Of a stretch of DNA of 35,555 nt, positions 33,074 to 35,555 are shown piece after piece (the stretch's first letter is position 1; every line of letters begins with the position of its first letter). Position numbers and translations under genes: made by a program. The notes beneath the pieces were generated by a model. The model was not told the origin of the DNA, did not search any database, and worked only from the letters and a program-made list of their open reading frames with translations. This DNA is from Patescibacteria group bacterium (GTDB lineage: Bacteria; Patescibacteriota; CPR2; UBA1875; JAMCYV01), in contig JAMCYV010000032.1 in the NCBI GenBank assembly GCA_023473595.1, positions 1-35,555 on the forward strand, written 5' to 3'.

Positions 33074-33982
33074 CTAAGATTTCTTTAATTTAAGGTAAAT
33101 AGCGTTTGCAGCAATAGCTCCTTCGGCTGCCCCGGTTATAATCTGCCTTAAGTTGTTTGAGCCTGTGGATATATCTCCTACGGCGTAAACCCCCTCTACG
33201 GAGGCTTTCTGGCTAGAATCGACAGTTATATATCCTTTATCATCAGTTTGAAGATTTAGCTCCTTTATTAATACTACTGAAGGGATTGAACCGGCCTCTA
33301 TAAAGACTCCATCGACTGAAATTTCTTTTCCATCTTCTTTTAGAATAATGCTTTGGACTTTGTTATCCCCCTTTATCTCTTTTAGATTTCGTTCTAAGAT
33401 TACTTCAATATTTTTCTTTTCTTTCAATTTCTCAGTCCAAGCTGGTTCGGCTCTTAGCTCGCTTCTCCTGTAGATTAAATAGACTTGCTCCGCCAAATCT
33501 GCCAAATAAAGAGCGGAGGTAACCGCACTGTCGCTGCCGCCAATAACAGCAACCTTTTTGTTTTTATAGAAAAAAGCATCGCAAGTGGCGCAATATGAAA
33601 CTCCTTTTCCAACAAATTCTTTTTCACCCGGAATTTCAAGCTTTCTTCTCTCAGTTCCTAAAGCAAGGATAATATTTTTGGCTTGCCATTCCTCATTTGA
33701 GCTTTTTAGTAAGAAGTTTCCATTGTTTTTAGTTATCGATACTATCTCGGTTTCAATAATTTTTTGCCCGAAACTTTTCAGATGTTCTTTGAATTTGGCC
33801 GCTAATTCGACACCTGGAACACTATTGAAGCCGGGATAATTTTCGATTCTATGAGCTTCGTTTACTGTCCCGCCGTTCATTTTTCCGACGATAAGAAAAT
33901 TCATCTTATATCTAGCTGCATAAATAGCGCAGGCAATCCCAGCCGGCCCACTGCCAATAATGATAAGATCATAAATTTGCAT
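33074..33982 (-). CDS. trxB: Thioredoxin reductase
   Basis: This FAD/NADPH flavoprotein reduces thioredoxin. The 302-aa protein has the N-terminal FAD-binding IIGSGPAGIACAIYAA, the redox-active disulfide CATC (in VSYCATCDAFFYKNK, near 132-135), the NADPH-binding VIGGSDSAVTSALYLA, and the late GVYAVGDISTGSNNLRQI that closes the FAD site. Length and motifs are canonical. No thioredoxin with CxxC is encoded in the window. A TACAAT box lies 6 bases before the ATG, so the mRNA is probably leaderless, and heptad repeats occupy the promoter. Confidence 0.96.
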   Translation of the reverse strand: MQIYDLIIIGSGPAGIACAIYAARYKMNFLIVGKMNGGTVNEAHRIENYPGFNSVPGVELAAKFKEHLKSFGQKIIETEIVSITKNNGNFLLKSSNEEWQAKNIILALGTERRKLEIPGEKEFVGKGVSYCATCDAFFYKNKKVAVIGGSDSAVTSALYLADLAEQVYLIYRRSELRAEPAWTEKLKEKKNIEVILERNLKEIKGDNKVQSIILKEDGKEISVDGVFIEAGSIPSVVLIKELNLQTDDKGYITVDSSQKASVEGVYAVGDISTGSNNLRQIITGAAEGAIAANAIYLKLKKS

Positions 33983-33993
33983 ACAATTATTGT

Positions 33994-34021
33994 AAATAGT
34001 AAATAGTAAACAGTAAACAGT
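33994..34021. repeat. Four 7-bp tandem repeats in the trxB promoter
   Basis: AAATAGT AAATAGT AAACAGT AAACAGT, followed by AAG. On the minus strand each repeat supplies a TTTACT, one of which is 17 bases before TACAAT (33989-33994). Confidence 0.85.
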
Positions 34022-34061
34022 AAGTCTTATTCTTCAAGCAGAGTTGAAAAATTTCCAGATT

Positions 34062-34122
34062 TGTCATCCTGAACTTGATTCAGGATCCACATTATAGATT
34101 CCGGATCAAGTCTGGAATGACA
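34062..34122. repeat. TGTCAT...ATGACA palindromic element B
   Basis: Bounded by TGTCATCC and GGAATGACA, with two imperfect hairpins: CCTGAACTTGATTCAGG and ATTCCGGATCAAGTCTGGAAT. It lies between trxB and the CAP gene. Confidence 0.8.
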
Positions 34123-34163
34123 TAAAAAATAAAGTATTTCTCCAAAAGGTTGAAAAATAAGTT

Positions 34164-34994
34164 TTAGGCGATGCTTGTGAAACTTAAAATGAGTAGCAAG
34201 AAAAGAGTTATATTTAAGACAAGAGCCTGCCTGAATTGATATTTATGGTAGCGGTGGTTATGAATTCCCAGTCTGTGCAGCATTCGAGCGTCTAGGATAA
34301 TAAAGGTAAGAATAATAAACCAGAGCGAGAGATAAGGAATATTGCCGACTGACAAGATATTTGAAAGATTAATGCTTGGCTTAGTAACTTGCTCCCCTAG
34401 GACCAATGAATCAGGGTTATTTCCAGCCATAGCAGTTCCCGGTTTACCAAAAAGCTGGACAACAAGAGTTGTCTCTTGGCCGCCTATTCTGCCGTTTCCG
34501 GTGGCTATCCCTATGTCTTTAAATTCCGAGTTCAATAAATTTTCTCTATGGGTTTTGCTTCCCATCCAAGCAGATACTGTATTTGAGGCACTTGTAAAGC
34601 CTTTAGCTAGATTTTCTCCTGCCAAACTGTAATTGTAACCTTCTTTATCAATAAAAACCCAGACTTCAAGGCCGTCTTTGCTTTTATGATCCCAATAGTC
34701 GTCTTTGAGCATATCTGCCAGTTTGTCATTGGCGGCTCTGTCTAAGGAAGGGTTTTCATTTAGGCTTGCAAAACCCTTAGCCATTCTTTCCTGATTTGTA
34801 TAATTAATGATATCTTTAGAAAAAGCATTCGTATCTTTGATTATAGGGCCGGAAACCGCCACCCCGAACATAAAATAATGCAAAATAATCCCTATAGAGT
34901 ATATAGAAAGCCATTTGTGGCGAATGGCATGCGGGCGGTACTCATTATGTTCATGCGGTATAAAGATATGTCTTAGTCTTATCTTTAGATTCAT
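34164..34994 (-). CDS. Membrane-bound CAP-domain protein
   Basis: The 276-aa protein has a basic N-terminal tail, one hydrophobic helix (about 28-50), an extracytoplasmic CAP/SCP (PR-1-like) domain (about 60-175), then two further hydrophobic helices (about 200-220 and 245-272). CAP hallmarks include NYTNQERMAKG, LDRAANDKLADML, WDHKSKDG, GENLAKGF and HRENLLNSEFKDIGIATG. The domain's exact activity in bacteria is mostly unknown; the Patescibacterial copies are thought to act at the cell surface. ATG 34994 is preferred over the TTG at 35000, because -10 TATAAT (35001-35006) would place the start at or very near the ATG. Confidence 0.88.
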   Translation of the reverse strand: MNLKIRLRHIFIPHEHNEYRPHAIRHKWLSIYSIGIILHYFMFGVAVSGPIIKDTNAFSKDIINYTNQERMAKGFASLNENPSLDRAANDKLADMLKDDYWDHKSKDGLEVWVFIDKEGYNYSLAGENLAKGFTSASNTVSAWMGSKTHRENLLNSEFKDIGIATGNGRIGGQETTLVVQLFGKPGTAMAGNNPDSLVLGEQVTKPSINLSNILSVGNIPYLSLWFIILTFIILDARMLHRLGIHNHRYHKYQFRQALVLNITLFLLLILSFTSIA

Positions 34995-35000
34995 ACTCAA

Positions 35001-35006
35001 ATTATA
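35001..35006 (-). promoter_or_regulatory. -10 box of the CAP gene (leaderless)
   Basis: TATAAT on the minus strand, 6 bases before ATG 34994; TTGGTT 17 bases further upstream is a weak -35. No Shine-Dalgarno. Confidence 0.55.
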
Positions 35007-35072
35007 CCCTTATGGTTAAATTGAACCAAATCTTAGCACAAGTTAAATTGAATTGCAATACTTCTTATGGTA

Positions 35073-35101
35073 TTGACAAAGACTTGGCAGAAGAAAATAA
35101 T
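35073..35101 (+). promoter_or_regulatory. Strong promoter of the mini-ORF unit
   Basis: TTGACA (35073-35078), 17-base spacer, AATAAT (35096-35101). Confidence 0.7.
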
Positions 35102-35178
35102 AGAGATGGATACAAAAATCTAAGGATTCAACGTTTTTTGTCAGAGAGGTGCAGGTTTCTGCTACAGAGGAGGTTTTC

Positions 35179-35289
35179 ATGCGATCGTTGATCACAGGAA
35201 TTTCCAATGAACTTCGCGACTTCATGGAGGGGCTACGGCGAAGAGGACCATATTGGCGTCGATTGGGGCTAGGCTCTACTACGGCCTAA
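35179..35289 (+). CDS. Mini-ORF 1, 36 aa, unknown
   Basis: A short gene outside the ORF track: MRSLITGISNELRDF then an Arg-rich GLRRRGPYWRRLGLG segment. GGAGG lies 5 bases before the ATG. It is about half G+C and uses CGN Arg codons, unlike the AGA-rich neighbours, suggesting foreign origin. I do not recognise it. Its stop TAA lies in the loop of a hairpin that also holds the ribosome-binding site of the next ORF, so it may act as a leader peptide. Confidence 0.5.
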   Translation: MRSLITGISNELRDFMEGLRRRGPYWRRLGLGSTTA

Positions 35290-35299
35290 AGGAGGCCGT
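35281..35299 (+). promoter_or_regulatory. Hairpin enclosing the stop of mini-ORF 1 and the RBS of mini-ORF 2
   Basis: ACGGCC/GGCCGT stem with loop TAAAGGA. Loop and 3' arm contain AAAGGAGG, 5 bases before the ATG of mini-ORF 2. Translation of mini-ORF 1 would have to open it. Confidence 0.6.
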
Positions 35300-35300
35300 G

Positions 35301-35432
35301 ATGAGAAAGCGTAGAACTCTACCCAATTACCGGAAGCGTGCAATATTGGACCGCATAAAGCTGGAAGAGTTAACAAGACAAATTCACGCATTTCTTTCAG
35401 CTTCGGGTCCAATAACTGCTTATCAACGATAA
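35301..35432 (+). CDS. Mini-ORF 2, 43 aa, basic, unknown
   Basis: A short gene outside the ORF track, starting MRKRRTLPNYRKRAILDRIK and ending AYQR. It has a strong Shine-Dalgarno AAAGGAGG 5 bases before the ATG and an 11-base gap after mini-ORF 1. The protein is a Lys/Arg-rich amphipathic-looking helix region followed by a polar tail; nucleic-acid binding is only a guess. The coding DNA also contains a long inverted pair (ATTGGACC/GGTCCAAT plus AAGCTG/CAGCTT), so an RNA structure may overlap the ORF. Confidence 0.5.
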   Translation: MRKRRTLPNYRKRAILDRIKLEELTRQIHAFLSASGPITAYQR

Positions 35433-35466
35433 GTCTACCGACAAAAACGAAACGGATCTTTTTTCT

Positions 35467-35485
35467 GGGCGGCCTCTGGCCGCCC
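35467..35485 (+). terminator. GC-rich hairpin closing the mini-ORF unit
   Basis: GGGCGGCC-TCT-GGCCGCCC, a perfect 8-bp all-GC stem 34 bases after mini-ORF 2, followed by TCTCACTATTT. The T-run is weak, so termination is probable but not certain. From here to the window end (35486-35555) I see no gene. Confidence 0.55.
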
Positions 35486-35555
35486 TCTCACTATTTATAA
35501 ATGAATAATGAATCGTTTTCCTTAAATATGAAATTTTAATTTAAACACTAAACGG

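Noticed and set aside
33994-34021. Short tandem repeats as a CRISPR array
   Set aside because: Repeat unit is 7 bases with no spacers. No CRISPR array or cas gene was seen anywhere in the window.
35043-35225. Minus-strand 60-aa ORF
   Set aside because: No start signals or recognisable motif, and it overlaps a good plus-strand promoter and a mini-ORF with a Shine-Dalgarno.
35100-35490. Whole GC-richer segment as RNase P RNA or tmRNA
   Set aside because: None of the conserved RNase P core, a tRNA-like 3' end or an ALAA-type tag was found, and two well-placed Shine-Dalgarno/ATG pairs argue for translation.

Overview
The window (about one third G+C by eye) looks like a chromosomal segment of a Candidate Phyla Radiation / Patescibacteria bacterium, probably of the Parcubacteria kind. 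This is inferred from gene content and style: small single-copy housekeeping genes packed into tight operons, an archaeal-type aspartyl-tRNA synthetase, a solitary membrane-anchored VirD4/TraD-like ATPase, a repeat-rich Cys protein next to a zinc-ribbon protein, many mRNAs without Shine-Dalgarno sites, and dispersed TGTCAT...ATGACA palindromes. TGA is used as an ordinary stop (for example at 9040 and 15942), so the UGA=Gly code of SR1/Gracilibacteria does not apply.

Layout. 1-4624 (+): a division/cell-wall cluster, with the 3' end of an FtsI/PBP2-type transpeptidase, then mraY, ftsW, murG and ftsQ/divIB, overlapping or nearly so. 4625-10250 (-): two units. One encodes a zinc-ribbon protein and a 301-aa Cys-rich duplicated protein. 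The other has a perfect consensus promoter and encodes a sigma-70-region-4/HARE-HTH regulator and the VirD4-like ATPase. 10329-15009 (-): a PBP1A-type bifunctional penicillin-binding protein and topoisomerase I, each ending in a clear terminator. 15059-15949: an intact IS1595-like insertion. 16069-20836 (-): DUF2267 protein, radical SAM enzyme, Hsp20, then an operon of HD protein, peptide deformylase and a ferredoxin-thioredoxin-like fusion, then a CYTH protein. 21039-24786 (-): dprA, pth, der and a small membrane protein. A plus-strand structured RNA gene with its own promoter and terminator lies between dprA and pth. 24830-29149 (-): an aspS-scpA-small membrane ORF-scpB-rluB-D,D-carboxypeptidase operon. 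29231-31342 (-): a sensor kinase and a CheY-like regulator. 31432-34994 (-): a second D,D-carboxypeptidase, tRNA-Glu(CTC), a DUF5679 mini zinc protein, thioredoxin reductase and a membrane CAP-domain protein. 35073-35485 (+): an unusual GC-richer unit with a strong promoter and two tiny overlapping-style ORFs.

How they work together. Much of the window serves peptidoglycan synthesis and septation (mraY, murG, ftsW, PBP2, PBP1A, two D,D-carboxypeptidases, ftsQ). Chromosome maintenance is represented by scpA/scpB, topA and dprA, and translation quality by pth, def, der, rluB, aspS and tRNA-Glu. The strongest candidates for undescribed biology are the multi-hairpin RNA at 22250-22480, the coupled mini-ORF unit at 35073-35485, the Cys-rich/zinc-ribbon pair with the adjacent sigma-like/VirD4-like operon, and a palindromic element that forms almost the whole 5' leader of the tRNA-Glu precursor. 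All assignments come from reading the sequence; no database search was run.
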